From CAZPEV01 sp964585635 (GTDB lineage: Bacteria; Zixibacteria; MSB-5A5; GN15; JAAZOE01), in the NCBI GenBank assembly GCA_964585635.1, contig CAZPEV010000118.1, forward strand, positions 1 through 10,542: a stretch of 10,542 nt of DNA, written 5' to 3'. Both the position numbers and the translations under genes were made by a program. Shown here one piece after another: positions 1-6,896 of this stretch; position 1 is the stretch's first letter, and the number at the start of each line of letters is the position of its first letter. Below the pieces are notes generated by a model. The model made no database searches. It saw only the letters and a list, made by a program, of their open reading frames with translations, and was not told where the DNA came from.

Positions 1-1
1 G

Positions 2-1201
2 CAAAAACAATACTATCAGACGGTCAATGGGCGGGAATATCTGGTGGTCGAGGTCCGCACGGCGCTGTTTCCGACCGCGCCGGGTCGACTAACAATCGGG
101 GAGGCTCGGGTGACCGCGGCCGTCCCGGACCGCAGCCGCCGCCGCAACCGCGACCCCTTTTCCTTCTTCGACGACGTCTTTCAGCAGGGAACGAACCTGA
201 CGGTGACTTCGACGCCGTTGGCGGTGGAGGTCAGGCCGCTGCCTGAGGAGGGGAAACCGGCTCAGTTTTCCGGCGGCGTCGGCACGTATCGTATGTCCGC
301 CGCGGTCGACAAGACTGAAATCGAGGTCAATGAGGCGGTGACGCTCAAGGTCGAAATATCAGGCGAGGGTAACATTAAATCGATACCGGAACCGGCCCTG
401 CCGCAACTGGATGAATTCCGGGTCGAGAAATCATCGTCCGATTTCAAGACGACCAACCTTGATGACCGTGTCGGCGGCACCAAGACGTTCGAATATGTGC
501 TGATTCCGCGGCTGGCCGGGCGGCAGACGATCGGGTCGTTGTCGCTCAACTTCTTTGATCCCTCCCGCAAGAAATACCAGGCGGTGCAGACCGAACCGAT
601 CGCGCTGCTGGTGAAGCAGGGCCAGCTTGCGGCCGGCGCCGAAATTCCCTACAACATGGTGGCCGGGCAGACGCTGAACCTGAAAGAGACCGATATCCGC
701 TTCATCAAGACCGGCCCCACCCGGTTCTCCCGCCGGGGACATGTCGTTCTGACCTCGCCGTTGTTTATCGTCTTCCTGGCGCTTCCCCCGCTGGCGCTGA
801 TGGGCGGCCTGCTCGACGTCCGTCGTCGCCGTCGTCTGGCGGGTGATATCGGCTACGCCCGCTTGCGGCGGGCCGATGCCGTCGCCCGAAAACGCCTGAA
901 GCGGGCGCAGCAGCTTCTGGCCGAGCGGAATGAGCTTGGCTTTTACGCCGAAATCTCGGGAATGGTGCTGCAATATGTCGCCGACAAGCTCAACCTCTCG
1001 GCGCAGGGATTGACCAGCGAGCGGATGATGGAATTGCTCCAGGAGAAAGGCGTTTCCGACGAGCTTCGCCGGGAAACGGCGGCCATACTTCAGCAGGCCG
1101 ATTTCGGACGGTTTGGCGGCGGAGCGGGAATCGAGGGCGGGACCGAGAGCTTATTTGAGCGGGTGAGGCAGGTAATTGTCGGCCTGGAGGATTCCTTATG
1201 A
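2..1201 (+). CDS. batD: BatD-like protein (oxygen-tolerance / aerotolerance family), 5' end missing
   Basis: The reading frame is open from base 2, and the codons before the first possible start (GTG at 44) still look like BatD (a Y-x-V-E-V-R-T-A-L-F-P strand). The gene therefore begins upstream of the window, and 399 codons are visible. BatD proteins are exported, membrane-anchored proteins built of beta-sandwich repeats, encoded beside MoxR ATPases and VWA proteins BatA/BatB. Seen here: an F-S-F-F-D-D-V-F segment, a P-L-P-x-x-G-K-P then F-S-G-x-V-G linker typical of the family, a second beta-rich domain, one hydrophobic membrane span (about bases 746-814) followed by an Arg-rich stop-transfer, and a helical cytoplasmic tail. 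The stop overlaps the next start as ATGA, so translation is probably coupled. The exact biochemical role of BatD is not settled; a role in envelope stress or aerotolerance comes from family knowledge. Confidence 0.88.
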   Translation, partial: QKQYYQTVNGREYLVVEVRTALFPTAPGRLTIGEARVTAAVPDRSRRRNRDPFSFFDDVFQQGTNLTVTSTPLAVEVRPLPEEGKPAQFSGGVGTYRMSAAVDKTEIEVNEAVTLKVEISGEGNIKSIPEPALPQLDEFRVEKSSSDFKTTNLDDRVGGTKTFEYVLIPRLAGRQTIGSLSLNFFDPSRKKYQAVQTEPIALLVKQGQLAAGAEIPYNMVAGQTLNLKETDIRFIKTGPTRFSRRGHVVLTSPLFIVFLALPPLALMGGLLDVRRRRRLAGDIGYARLRRADAVARKRLKRAQQLLAERNELGFYAEISGMVLQYVADKLNLSAQGLTSERMMELLQEKGVSDELRRETAAILQQADFGRFGGGAGIEGGTESLFERVRQVIVGLEDSL

Positions 1202-1956
1202 ATCTGCGGCGGTTCTTTTTCCTCCTGCCGGCGATCCTGGCGCTGGCCGGCGCCGGCGTATCGGCCGACGATCTCCAACAGCATTTCCAGGCCGGGAACA
1301 CCTCTTATTCCTCGGGCGATTATGCCAAGGCGATTACCGAGTACGAGCAGGTGCTCAAGGCCGGATACCAGTCGCCGGAGCTCTATTTCAATCTCGGCAA
1401 CGCCTGCTTCCGGCAGGGCCAGCTCGGCCTGGCGGTGCTGTACTATACCCGCGCCCAGAAGCTTGATCCCCGGGACGATGATATTCGCGCCAATCTGGCC
1501 TTTGCCCACGCCTACCGGGTCGATAAGATCGAGGTGACCGAGGAGACCATCCTGCTCGACTATGTCAACCGCTTCTTCAATTACTTCAGCCTCAATGAGG
1601 GCATTACGGTTACCGTGATTCTGTACTTCCTGGCGGCGGCTGCTATCCTGGCCCGCTACGTCTATCGCTGGGTGTATGTTCCGGGGCCGGCCATGGTTCT
1701 GGTGCTGGCGATATTTGCCATGGTCGTGATATTCAGCGCCGTGAAGATTGATCGCGACGTGACGACGCGCACCGGAGTTATCTTGGTGCAGCAAACCGAT
1801 GTCAAAAACGGCCCGGGTGCGGAGTACAAGAATCAGTTCACCGCTCATGCCGGCCTGACCTTTACCATCGAGCGGGAGGAATCGGGGTATTATTTGGTCA
1901 ATCTGGAGAATCGCCTCAAAGGCTGGGTGGTCACATCGGCCGTGGCGGAGATATAG
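1198..1956 (+). CDS. batE: BatE-like TPR and SH3-domain membrane protein
   Basis: The 252-residue protein begins with a signal peptide (residues 1-23, R-R then a Leu/Ala core and A-G-V-S-A). Two TPR repeats follow (about 26-59 and 60-93, with the N-L-G-N-A and P-x-x-x-x-x-x-x-N-L patterns). Two membrane spans follow (about 135-152 and 163-182), then a C-terminal bacterial SH3-like domain (about 190-250, with V-K-N-G-P-G-A-E-Y and G-W-V). This TPR-TM-SH3 layout directly after batD matches BatE. The ATG lies inside the batD stop, with a GGAGG ribosome site at 1186-1190, seven bases upstream. It probably acts as a protein-interaction partner of the Bat/MoxR complex at the inner membrane. Family-level naming is firm; partners are inferred from context. 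Confidence 0.82.
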   Translation: MNLRRFFFLLPAILALAGAGVSADDLQQHFQAGNTSYSSGDYAKAITEYEQVLKAGYQSPELYFNLGNACFRQGQLGLAVLYYTRAQKLDPRDDDIRANLAFAHAYRVDKIEVTEETILLDYVNRFFNYFSLNEGITVTVILYFLAAAAILARYVYRWVYVPGPAMVLVLAIFAMVVIFSAVKIDRDVTTRTGVILVQQTDVKNGPGAEYKNQFTAHAGLTFTIEREESGYYLVNLENRLKGWVVTSAVAEI

Positions 1957-1978
1957 CCCTTTTCGGGCCGCGCTTTTT
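1956..1978 (+). terminator. weak possible terminator after batE
   Basis: A short GCCC/GGGC hairpin (1956-1968, loop TTTTC) starts at the last base of the batE stop. It is followed by CGCG and then a run of five T (1974-1978). The stem is only 4 bp and is not adjacent to the T run, so termination here is uncertain. A promoter-like site follows immediately, which would fit an operon boundary. Confidence 0.25.
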
Positions 1979-1980
1979 GT

Positions 1981-2009
1981 TTGACACCCCTGTGCTTTTT
2001 ATCTACCTT
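1981..2009 (+). promoter_or_regulatory. candidate sigma70-type promoter for the flippase-like gene
   Basis: A perfect TTGACA (1981-1986) is followed after 17 bases by TACCTT (2004-2009), a poor -10 match. It sits in the only sizeable gap between batE and the next gene, about 50 bases before the ATG. The -35 and spacing are good but the -10 is weak, so this is a candidate only. Confidence 0.4.
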
Positions 2010-2026
2010 TTTCCATCATCCAATTG

Positions 2027-2040
2027 CCGGCCGCGGCCGG
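2027..2040 (+). repeat. perfect 14-base GC palindrome in the flippase 5' leader
   Basis: CCGGCCGCGGCCGG is its own reverse complement and ends 17 bases before the ATG at 2058. It could fold in mRNA or be a two-fold protein site, but short GC palindromes also arise by chance in GC-rich DNA. It lies downstream of the candidate promoter, so it would be transcribed as leader RNA. Confidence 0.35.
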
Positions 2041-2057
2041 TTATTTCTTGAAGGGCG

Positions 2058-3104
2058 ATGCCGTCAATTTTGAGGAAAAAGCAGTTTTGGGGAGGGCTGA
2101 TTGCCTGCGGCATTCTGGTTTTCCTCTTCTATGACCTGGATCTGCCGTTGACGATTGCCCTGGCCCGACGCCTGCGGCTGTGGTACTTGGCTCCCGCCCT
2201 GGTCTGCACCACCCTCCTGACCGTTTTCAAGACGCTGCGCTGGAAGACGATCATCAGCCGCGTGCGAAAGGTTCTTTTCTGGCCGACGTTATGTCTCTAT
2301 TCAACGTCACAGATTATCGGCATTCTGCTGCCGGCCCTGACCGGTCAGGCGGGACGGATCATTCTGTTTTCGAGAAAGGGAGAGTTTACCAAGACCTATG
2401 CCTTTTCGACCATCTTCCTGGAGGTCGTGCTGGACGGCGCCGGTTTGATCATCCTGATGTTGCTCAGCTCCAGCGTCTTTGTCTTCCCGAAGGAATATCG
2501 CTTCATCAGCTACGTCATCGGCGGGGCCACGCTGCTGGTCCTGGGACTGTTTTATGCCAGCCTGCATTTTCAGGGGGCAATGGAGCGGTTCGGATATAAC
2601 ATCATCCGCCGCCGGTCGCCCCGGGCCTTTCTGGTCATGAGGAAATTCCTGCGGTCGTTCAACGACGGCATTTCGGTTCTCCGCTCGACTGACCAGCTCT
2701 TCGTGGTGTCTTCCTATACCTTTCTCTCCTGGGCCATGCATATCGGGGCGGTCTATTTTCTTTTTGCCATGTTTCACTTTCAGCTTCCGCTCTGGTCGGC
2801 GGTGGTCGTGATCATCATCAACTACCTGGCCCTGATGGTGCCGATTACGCCCGGCAACGTCGGATCATTTCAACTGGCGGTCGTCGCGGGACTGAACATC
2901 TTCTCCATTGCCAAGACCGAGGCGGTGCTCTTCTCGGTTATCCTCTACATCGTCGATCTGTTGCCGACCTCGCTTCTGGCGGCCTGTTTCCTCATGAAAG
3001 AACAGTTTTCAATCTCGGAAATCAGCCAGGATGAGCGGCTGATCGCCGAAGTGGAACAGATGGTGGTGGAGTCCGATCCGACCATCGGGGACGACAAGAA
3101 ATAG
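2058..3104 (+). CDS. lysylphosphatidylglycerol synthetase / flippase-like integral membrane protein (UPF0104 family)
   Basis: This 348-residue polytopic inner-membrane protein has about eight hydrophobic segments. It shows family hallmarks: L-R-W-K near residues 60-63, a P-A-L-T-G-Q-A-G-R segment (92-100) in place of the usual P-x-R-x-G-D, a conserved acidic patch E-V-V-L-D-G (122-127), and the late P-I-T-P-G-N-V-G motif (262-269). It matches the membrane half of MprF and the AglD/YbhN-like proteins and has no synthetase domain. Members move or help make lipids or lipid-linked sugars; the substrate cannot be read from sequence. The tail (about 320-348) is charged and probably cytoplasmic. The start has AAGGG at 2051-2055, close to the ATG. 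It lies between the bat and bsh genes, with 81 bases before bshC, and may or may not be co-transcribed with them. Confidence 0.8.
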   Translation: MPSILRKKQFWGGLIACGILVFLFYDLDLPLTIALARRLRLWYLAPALVCTTLLTVFKTLRWKTIISRVRKVLFWPTLCLYSTSQIIGILLPALTGQAGRIILFSRKGEFTKTYAFSTIFLEVVLDGAGLIILMLLSSSVFVFPKEYRFISYVIGGATLLVLGLFYASLHFQGAMERFGYNIIRRRSPRAFLVMRKFLRSFNDGISVLRSTDQLFVVSSYTFLSWAMHIGAVYFLFAMFHFQLPLWSAVVVIIINYLALMVPITPGNVGSFQLAVVAGLNIFSIAKTEAVLFSVILYIVDLLPTSLLAACFLMKEQFSISEISQDERLIAEVEQMVVESDPTIGDDKK

Positions 3105-3138
3105 ATGCGGAAGATGATTCCATCGTCGTATTATCCGG

Positions 3139-3159
3139 CCGGATTTGATGATAATCCGG
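3139..3159 (+). repeat. 7-bp hairpin between the flippase gene and bshC
   Basis: CCGGATT and AATCCGG pair perfectly around a 7-base loop (TGATGAT). No T run follows, so it is not an intrinsic terminator. It could be an RNA stability or processing element upstream of the bsh operon, or chance. Confidence 0.3.
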
Positions 3160-3185
3160 TCACGGCCGTTCCGGGGTAAACGACG

Positions 3186-4814
3186 ATGCCTGTCAAGACC
3201 ATACCGTTTTCGGAACGGCTCGGATTCCCCCCCCTCTTTCAGGATTATGTGTATCAGCGTGAGCGGGTAGCGACATTCTTCCCGCAGGCTACCTGGGAAC
3301 AAACGGTCGAACGGGTCTTATCGCTTACCTATGATCGTGACGCGCTGGTTGATATTCTCACCCGTCAGAATAGATCCTGGGGAGCGCCCGATGCCGTCTT
3401 GGCGTCAATCGCCCGGCTGCGTCAGCCGCAGGCGGTGGCGGTGATGACCGGCCAGCAGGCGGGGCTGTTCGGCGGGCCATACCTGGTCGTGCTCAAGGTG
3501 CTGGCGGCGGTCAAAGCCGCCCGGCAGATGGAGGCCCGTCTGGCGATCCCGGTGGTCCCCGTGTTCTGGGTCGCGGCCGACGATCACGATTTCAAGGAAG
3601 TGTCGCTGGTCGACCTGTTTGACCAGTCCGGGCGGCTTTGCCGACTGGCGATCGATTGCGACGATGGCCGCGAGTACCCGCCGGTCGGCATGATGTCGTA
3701 TGACGCCTCGCTTCAGGAGGCGATCGACCGGTTGAAGGCAATCCTCCCGGAAAATGATTTCAGGGATATCGCCCTGGGGCGGATCGAGGCGGCCTATCAG
3801 GTCGGACGACCCATAATCGACTGCTTTGCGCAGTATCTGCTCGGCCTCCTCGGTCGCTTTGGGATCGTGCTGTTCAATCCCGGCGACCGCGAGTTCAAGG
3901 ATCATGTATCGCTTTTGTTGCAGGACATTGTCAGGCGCCACCGGCCGATCAAAGAGGTTCTGCGGCAGACCGGGGAAACGCTCACCGCCGCCGGGTATTC
4001 TCTCCAGGTGCAGAAGGGCGAGGGGGCGGCGCACCTGTTTCGGCATGAACCGGAGCGCCGGGCGATTCGGTACGCTGACGATGCCTTCGCCATCGGCCGG
4101 CAACGGTTTGGGGCCGATGAATTGATGGCCGCCATAGCGGCGCGACCGCAGCAGTTTTCGCCCGACGTCCTGACCCGGCCGTTGATGCAATCGTTCTTCT
4201 TTCCCGCGGCGGCGGTTATCGCCGGACCGGCGGAGGTGGCCTACTTTGCCCAGCTCATGCCGCTTTACGACCTTCTGGGATTGATCCGGCCTCAAGTTTT
4301 CGCTCGTCCGTCGATGACGATTATCGAAGCTCGCTTCCAGAAATTGATGGATAATTATCGCCTCGGCCTACCGGAACTCACGGTCGATCTGGAGGCGACC
4401 ATTAACCGGCTGATGCGGGACAGCTTCCCGGAGGACTTGGAGCAAGTCATGCGGAAATACTCAGCCTCCGTCGGCGACGGCCTGCAGGAGGTAAAGGAAC
4501 GCCTGACTTCATTTGATCCGGGCCTGAGCGGTATGATCAATCAGACCGGGGAGAAGATCGAATATCTGCTCAAGGAATTGCATAGAAAGCTCTTTGCCGC
4601 GCATAAGAAACGAAACGCCGAAAATCACGATAAGTTGTACCGCGCCCAACAGCAGTTGTTTCCCAACCGGGGTCTGGCGGAGCGGTCAATCGCGGCGGTG
4701 TATTTCGTCTCGCGCTACGGCGAGGCGATTTTGGACTGCCTTCATGAAAATCTTCAGCCGGGTGAAACCGGACATCAGCTATTGCTGTTAACGGAGTGTA
4801 ATGGACAAGCTTAA
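3186..4814 (+). CDS. bshC: BshC, putative cysteine-adding enzyme of bacillithiol synthesis
   Basis: The 542-residue product has the usual BshC length and motifs. These are T-G-Q-Q-A-G-L-F-G-G-P (88-98) in a nucleotide-binding-like fold, P-V-F-W-V-A-A-D-D-H-D-F (125-136), a P-L-x-Q-S-F-F-F-P segment followed by A-G-P-A-E-V-A-Y-F, a long C-terminal coiled coil, and the terminal G-H-Q-L-L-L-L strand. In the pathway it is assigned the last step, joining cysteine to GlcN-malate to give bacillithiol in the cytoplasm. No strong ribosome site precedes the ATG (only GGGG about ten bases upstream). It is first of three overlapping genes (bshC, bshA, bshB1), which makes the assignment much firmer than sequence motifs alone. 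Its last 14 bases overlap bshA. Confidence 0.92.
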   Translation: MPVKTIPFSERLGFPPLFQDYVYQRERVATFFPQATWEQTVERVLSLTYDRDALVDILTRQNRSWGAPDAVLASIARLRQPQAVAVMTGQQAGLFGGPYLVVLKVLAAVKAARQMEARLAIPVVPVFWVAADDHDFKEVSLVDLFDQSGRLCRLAIDCDDGREYPPVGMMSYDASLQEAIDRLKAILPENDFRDIALGRIEAAYQVGRPIIDCFAQYLLGLLGRFGIVLFNPGDREFKDHVSLLLQDIVRRHRPIKEVLRQTGETLTAAGYSLQVQKGEGAAHLFRHEPERRAIRYADDAFAIGRQRFGADELMAAIAARPQQFSPDVLTRPLMQSFFFPAAAVIAGPAEVAYFAQLMPLYDLLGLIRPQVFARPSMTIIEARFQKLMDNYRLGLPELTVDLEATINRLMRDSFPEDLEQVMRKYSASVGDGLQEVKERLTSFDPGLSGMINQTGEKIEYLLKELHRKLFAAHKKRNAENHDKLYRAQQQLFPNRGLAERSIAAVYFVSRYGEAILDCLHENLQPGETGHQLLLLTECNGQA

Positions 4815-5943
4815 TATCGGCATCACCTGCTATCCCGTGGCCGGAGGGTCGGGGATCGTCGCCACCGAGCTGGGGCTGAAGCTGGCGGAGCGAGGGCATC
4901 AGGTTCATTTTATCGCCTACGCCATGCCGTTCCGCCTGGCTCGCTTCCAGCCGAATATTTACTTTCACGAGGTTGACACCATCTCGTACCAGTTGTTCAA
5001 GTACCCGCCCTATACGCTGACGCTGGCCGCCAAGATGGCCGAGGTCTCCTGCGAGTGGAAGCTGGACATCCTGCATGTCCATTACGCCATCCCCCACGCC
5101 ACGGCGGCCTTTTTGGCCCGGCAATTGACCGGCGGCTGTACCCCGAAAATCATTACGACGTTGCACGGGACGGACATCACGCTGGTCGGGGCGGACAAGT
5201 CGTTTTATGACATCACCCGGTTTTCCATTCGGTCGTCGGACGGGGTCACGGCGGTTTCTCATTATCTGGCGGAAGAAACTATCCGGGAGTTCGAAATCGA
5301 CATGCCGATCGAGGTCATCCCGAATTTCATCGATACCACCCGCTTCAATCCCTGTACGACCTGCACCGAGCGGGACCGCTTTGCGGCTCCTGACGAGAAG
5401 TTGCTTTGTCACATCTCCAATTTCCGCCCGGTCAAACGCGTCATGGACGTGGTCGAGGTTTTCGAGCAGGTGCAGAAGAAGCTTCCGGCGCGGCTGCTTT
5501 TGATCGGCGAAGGACCCGATACGATGCTGGTCCGCCGCGCGGTCAAGCGTGACGGCCTCCAGGATCGGGTCGTCTTTCTGGGAAGCCAGGACAAGGTGGA
5601 AAACGTGCTTCCTTTGGTTGATCTGTTCCTGAATCCCTCGGAGGAGGAGTCGTTCGGACTGGCGGCCTTGGAGGCGCTCGGGTGCGGCGTGCCGGTTATC
5701 GGCACCGCCGGTACGGGCTTGATTGAGGTGGTCGAGCACGGCGTCGACGGCTTTCTCTTTCCCATCGGCGACACCTCCTCGATGGCCGATGCGGCCATCT
5801 CACTCCTGTCGGATGATGCCCGCTTGAAAGAATTTAAACGACGCGCGACCGAAAAGGCCCATGCCAGTTTCAACGCCGATGTTGTCGTTGACCATTATGA
5901 GCGGTTCTACCGTCAAATACTGGAGGGAAAAGATGCCACTTGA
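4801..5943 (+). CDS. bshA: BshA, N-acetyl-alpha-D-glucosaminyl L-malate synthase (GT4 glycosyltransferase)
   Basis: The 380-residue protein is a retaining GT-B/GT4 enzyme that transfers GlcNAc from UDP-GlcNAc to L-malate, the first bacillithiol step. Seen: the N-terminal G-I-T-C-Y-P-V-A-G-G-S-G-I-V-A-T-E-L-G donor-loop signature (residues 7-25), H-V-H-Y-A-I-P-H-A (92-100), L-H-G-T-D-I-T-L-V-G (121-130), S-N-F-R-P-V-K-R (206-213), and the E-E-E-S-F-G-L-A-A-L-E sugar-nucleotide motif (281-291). All are typical of BshA rather than generic GT4 enzymes. The ATG lies within the end of bshC, with GGAG at 4793-4796. An unusual C-T-T-C pair sits at residues 185-188 near the domain junction; its meaning is unknown. 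The end overlaps bshB1 by 11 bases. Confidence 0.95.
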   Translation: MDKLNIGITCYPVAGGSGIVATELGLKLAERGHQVHFIAYAMPFRLARFQPNIYFHEVDTISYQLFKYPPYTLTLAAKMAEVSCEWKLDILHVHYAIPHATAAFLARQLTGGCTPKIITTLHGTDITLVGADKSFYDITRFSIRSSDGVTAVSHYLAEETIREFEIDMPIEVIPNFIDTTRFNPCTTCTERDRFAAPDEKLLCHISNFRPVKRVMDVVEVFEQVQKKLPARLLLIGEGPDTMLVRRAVKRDGLQDRVVFLGSQDKVENVLPLVDLFLNPSEEESFGLAALEALGCGVPVIGTAGTGLIEVVEHGVDGFLFPIGDTSSMADAAISLLSDDARLKEFKRRATEKAHASFNADVVVDHYERFYRQILEGKDAT

Positions 5944-6646
5944 CGTGCTGGCCGTCGCGGCCCATCCTGATGACGCCGAGATCACCTGCGGCGGGACGTT
6001 GATCAAGCTGGCAGAGCGCGGCAAGCGGGTCGGCGTGCTGGATCTCACGGCCGGGGAGATGGGCACGCGCGGGTCGGCCGAGGAGCGGCTGCGGGAAGCG
6101 GCGGCGGCGGCGCAGGCCATGGCTCTGGCCGTCCGCGAGAATCTGGGCCTCAAAGATTCCGCCCTCGATTTGACGACCGCCAACAAGCTGGCGATTGCCG
6201 CCGTCATCCGCCGGCACCGGCCGCAGATGGTTGTCCTGCCTCTGAAAAACAAGCAGCGCCACCCCGATCATCGGGCGGCGGCGATCCTTGGATACGACGC
6301 CTGCTTTCTGGCCGGGCTGGCCAAGGCCGACCTGGAGGGAGAGGCTTTCCGGCCGCATAAAATCATTTATGCCTCATCATTTATTGAAACCAGGCATTCG
6401 TTCATGGTCGACATATCGGATCACTGGGAACGCAAACGGCAGGCGGTGGCCGCCTACCGGTCGCAGTTTGATGGCACCCCCCAATCCAGGGAAATCTTTC
6501 GGCCGGGCAACGATATCTTCGAATTCATGGAAACCTATCATCGCAAGTACGGCCTCGAGGTCGGCTGCCGGTATGCCGAGGCGTTCTGGATGGCCGAACC
6601 GCTGCTGATCGATGATCCCAGCCTATTGCCGGTTCGCTCCATCTAA
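5933..6646 (+). CDS. bshB1: BshB1, GlcNAc-malate deacetylase (LmbE/PIG-L family)
   Basis: This 237-residue zinc hydrolase removes the acetyl group from GlcNAc-malate to give GlcN-malate, the middle bacillithiol step. It starts with P-L-D-V-L-A-V-A-A-H-P-D-D-A-E, where H11 and D14 are zinc ligands and D13 the likely general base. The third ligand is H113 in H-P-D-H (110-113). G-E-M-G-T-R-G (41-47) is the BshB1 loop. I chose ATG 5933 because a strong GGAGGG ribosome site (5922-5927) lies five bases upstream and the family N-terminus begins there. An in-frame ATG at 5861 would add 24 unrelated residues. It overlaps the bshA stop and closes the bsh operon. No obvious terminator follows before the selC promoter. 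Confidence 0.93.
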   Translation: MPLDVLAVAAHPDDAEITCGGTLIKLAERGKRVGVLDLTAGEMGTRGSAEERLREAAAAAQAMALAVRENLGLKDSALDLTTANKLAIAAVIRRHRPQMVVLPLKNKQRHPDHRAAAILGYDACFLAGLAKADLEGEAFRPHKIIYASSFIETRHSFMVDISDHWERKRQAVAAYRSQFDGTPQSREIFRPGNDIFEFMETYHRKYGLEVGCRYAEAFWMAEPLLIDDPSLLPVRSI

Positions 6647-6658
6647 GCCGACCGGAGC

Positions 6659-6687
6659 TTGATTTTTCGCTCGCAATCCATTATACA
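6659..6687 (+). promoter_or_regulatory. candidate promoter for selC
   Basis: TTGATT (6659-6664), a 17-base spacer and TATACA (6682-6687) place the expected transcription start at about 6693-6695, the first bases of the tRNA. Four of six bases match consensus in each box. Position and spacing support it; if correct, the tRNA would be made with little or no 5' leader. Confidence 0.5.
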
Positions 6688-6693
6688 TCGGTC

Positions 6694-6786
6694 GGAAGCG
6701 GATAGGGTCTGGTGGCCCTTGCGGTCTTCAAAACCGTGGGCCGGCGGTTATGCCGTCGGCGGTGGGTTCGATTCCCACCCCTTCCG
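6694..6786 (+). tRNA. selC: selenocysteine tRNA, anticodon UCA
   Basis: The folded sequence has all marks of bacterial tRNA-Sec. The D stem has 6 bp (6704-6709 with 6714-6719) and a 4-base TGGT loop. The anticodon stem (6721-6725 with 6733-6737) carries loop CTTCAAA with anticodon TCA at 6728-6730. An 8-bp variable arm (6740-6747 with 6753-6760) has a TTATG loop. The T arm has 5 bp around TTCGATT (6767-6773), and G73 is at 6786. CCA is not encoded. The acceptor is odd: the 5' strand is GGAAGCGG, but the 3' strand (6779-6785) is CCCTTCC, one base short of the 8-bp complement. C6699 is left bulged or mismatched. It is charged with Ser, converted to Sec by SelA, and delivered to UGA codons by SelB; none of those genes is in this window. 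It sits alone between the bsh operon and xerC. Confidence 0.93.
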
Positions 6787-6896
6787 CTTTTTTATTCTTG
6801 CGGCGGGCGAGAGGTCCTCCGCGCCAAGGGCCGGCCCAAGCTCCAAGACGAAAATGATATTGACTGAACCTATAGCACCCCGATAGATTCCCCTCG

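Noticed and set aside
3105..3179. 24-codon ORF directly after and in frame with the flippase TAG stop
   Set aside because: No ribosome site or recognisable protein features. Readthrough of the TAG cannot be excluded but nothing supports it.
4570..5739. Long minus-strand open frames opposite bshC/bshA and the hslVU genes
   Set aside because: They are shadows of GC-rich coding strands, with Arg/His/Gln-rich compositions and no family motifs, opposite well-identified genes.
5861..5932. Upstream ATG extending BshB1 by 24 residues
   Set aside because: It lies within bshA; the family N-terminus and a strong GGAGGG site support ATG 5933.
6659..6886. 75-codon ORF across the selC region
   Set aside because: It reads through a clearly folded tRNA gene and has no recognisable protein features.
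6860..6888. Promoter for xerC (TTGACT at 6860-6865)
   Set aside because: The -35 is fair, but nothing 16-18 bases downstream resembles a -10 well enough.
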